DNA of 5,470 nt from Planctomycetaceae bacterium. GTDB lineage: Bacteria > Planctomycetota > Planctomycetia > Pirellulales > Thermoguttaceae. Where the stretch lies: NCBI GenBank assembly GCA_031266315.1, contig JAISBG010000342.1, positions 1 to 5,470 on the forward strand, read 5' to 3'. Position numbers and translations under genes: made by a program. The notes beneath the pieces were generated by a model. That model saw only the letters and a program-made list of their open reading frames with translations. It made no database searches and had not been told where the DNA came from. How positions within the stretch are numbered: position 1 is the first letter of the stretch; each line of letters starts with the position of its first letter. Positions 4,498 through 5,470 of this stretch are shown in pieces.

Positions 4498-5470
4498 AGT
4501 GCCGGATAACTGGTATTTCCCATGTAAAGATTGTAATAACCGCCGTAATTGGCAGTATCTTGTTGACCGGTTTGGGATCCGAAATAACCATAAGGATAAG
4601 CGTTGCGGGACGGCATCCGAACAGTGGAATCTGTCGGAGACATATACGGTGTTGCCCATGCCTGCATCAATAAATTCAACGGATCATTTTGAGCATGACG
4701 TTCATGCCGATTGGCACGCCGTTCAGCAATTCGTTCAAATAAACGCGGACGATGTCTTTGATTGTTATTCAACAGCATGACCAGTTGAACGACATCGGAA
4801 AGATTCAAGCCGCCCTGATTCATACCAACACCCGGAGCCGGATTGCCCGAAAAACCTTGTGCGTTTGCCTGCATTCCAACCGGCATAAAACCGTAACCGT
4901 TCATCGGGAACGCCGACGGCATCGCCATCATTCCATACGGCGTCATGTAAACACCGGAATAGGGATTGACCGCCATACCCGAACCATTGCCATATCCATA
5001 ATTGACTTGTTGCGGTAACAACATCATCGGCGGTGTTGCCAAAAGATTGGCAGAATTTCCAACATTGTTCTGTATTCCATTTTGGTTTGCCGCTCCAAAT
5101 TGTTGAGCGTACAAAGCATAAGTATCCGCATAAGGATTCGCCAATCCGTTCAATATCGACGGAATATCGGTTGCTTGCGGGTTTGTTGCCTGAGAGTTAA
5201 TTGGTAACGGGGCTTTGAGTTCACTGCCGATTTCGTTTTGTTCTTCGGCAGATTGCTGTAATTGCTGTAACTGTTGCGGAACACCGGACGTTTGTTGAGC
5301 AATTTGCAACGCCTGCAATTGCTGAGCAGAAATCATTCCCATGCCCATTCCGTACATTCCCGCATCGCCTAATGGAAATGGATTGGCTGCCGGAATCTGT
5401 TGATAACCGGTAATTGCAAGACCGTAAGGCGTCATTGTTGTGATGGGACTTACTTGCGGCTGCAAGGCTG
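4491..5470 (-). CDS. Gln/Asn/Gly/Met/Tyr-rich low-complexity protein, N-terminus beyond window
   Basis: At least 325 residues are encoded, ending in TAG at 4491-4493; the frame is open to the right edge, so the TTG at 5465 is unlikely to be the true start. Numbering from that codon, the sequence is mostly disordered: repeats of MTPYG (11-15 and 174-178) and ATPYMSP (271-277), MYGMGMGM at 37-44, a Gln-rich stretch with coiled-coil potential at 48-78 (QQLQALQIAQQ, then PQQLQQLQQ), and many NPY, GYG and MPxxxP motifs. One ordered-looking part is a helix LSDVVQLVMLLNNN (222-235) running into a basic stretch rich in Arg and His (237-258: RHRPRLFERIAERRANRHERHA). The end is aromatic (YGGYYNLYMGNTSYPALY). 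No membrane segment is visible; a signal peptide could lie upstream. I do not recognise a named family. Composition resembles planctomycete hypothetical proteins and prion-like low-complexity proteins. The stop lies within heptamer repeats, so a repeat may have trimmed the C-terminus. Confidence 0.82.
   Translation of the reverse strand, partial: ALQPQVSPITTMTPYGLAITGYQQIPAANPFPLGDAGMYGMGMGMISAQQLQALQIAQQTSGVPQQLQQLQQSAEEQNEIGSELKAPLPINSQATNPQATDIPSILNGLANPYADTYALYAQQFGAANQNGIQNNVGNSANLLATPPMMLLPQQVNYGYGNGSGMAVNPYSGVYMTPYGMMAMPSAFPMNGYGFMPVGMQANAQGFSGNPAPGVGMNQGGLNLSDVVQLVMLLNNNQRHRPRLFERIAERRANRHERHAQNDPLNLLMQAWATPYMSPTDSTVRMPSRNAYPYGYFGSQTGQQDTANYGGYYNLYMGNTSYPALY

Noticed and set aside
4451..5018. 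Plus-strand frames opposite the Q-rich gene
   Set aside because: Antisense shadows; the minus-strand frame is much longer and has consistent low-complexity protein character.

Overview
This window looks like a chromosomal segment of a moderately low-GC member of the Planctomycetota. The main clue is the 219-residue protein at 777-1436, which resembles a CBM9/DOMON-like protein I associate with planctomycetes. A second clue is the ABC-ATPase remnant near 4300, whose GESGCGKTVLLK-type P-loop (here SESGCGKTVLLK) is of the MlaF kind common in that phylum. The general lack of Shine-Dalgarno motifs fits. The phylum call is inference from remembered family resemblance, not a search result.

Every gene is on the minus strand, so the window reads right to left. 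From the right edge: a Gln/Asn/Gly/Met/Tyr-rich low-complexity protein, cut off at its N-terminus by the window (4491-5470); a repeat-rich block of about 1.2 kb (3250-4490); an orphan SMC/RecF-like AAA ATPase (2005-3249); a second repeat block (1437-2004); the CBM9-like protein (777-1436); and, 45 bases downstream of it, an AAA-ATPase_like (PF09820-type) protein that runs off the left edge (1-731).

The most informative content is in the repeats. Two 283-285 bp elements (1576-1860 and 3944-4226) have matching terminal inverted repeats, each flanked by its own perfect 8-bp target duplication, and no transposase gene: these are miniature inverted-repeat transposable elements (MITEs). A degenerate fragment of the same family lies at 1917-1975. 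A second, unrelated inverted-repeat element of about 300 bp lies at 3366-3667. Next to it is an array of eight 21-bp units (3681-3848), each built around a 14-bp palindrome. A hairpin with heptamer repeats (4398-4497) abuts the end of the Q-rich gene. Between these sits a decayed piece of an ABC transporter ATPase, cut at one end by a MITE and at the other by the hairpin unit.

I see no operon-level pathway linking the genes. The two leftmost genes could be co-transcribed. The orphan ATPase between MITEs may be an accessory or defence-type gene, but no partner gene is visible. No tRNA, rRNA, CRISPR array or intact transposase was found.
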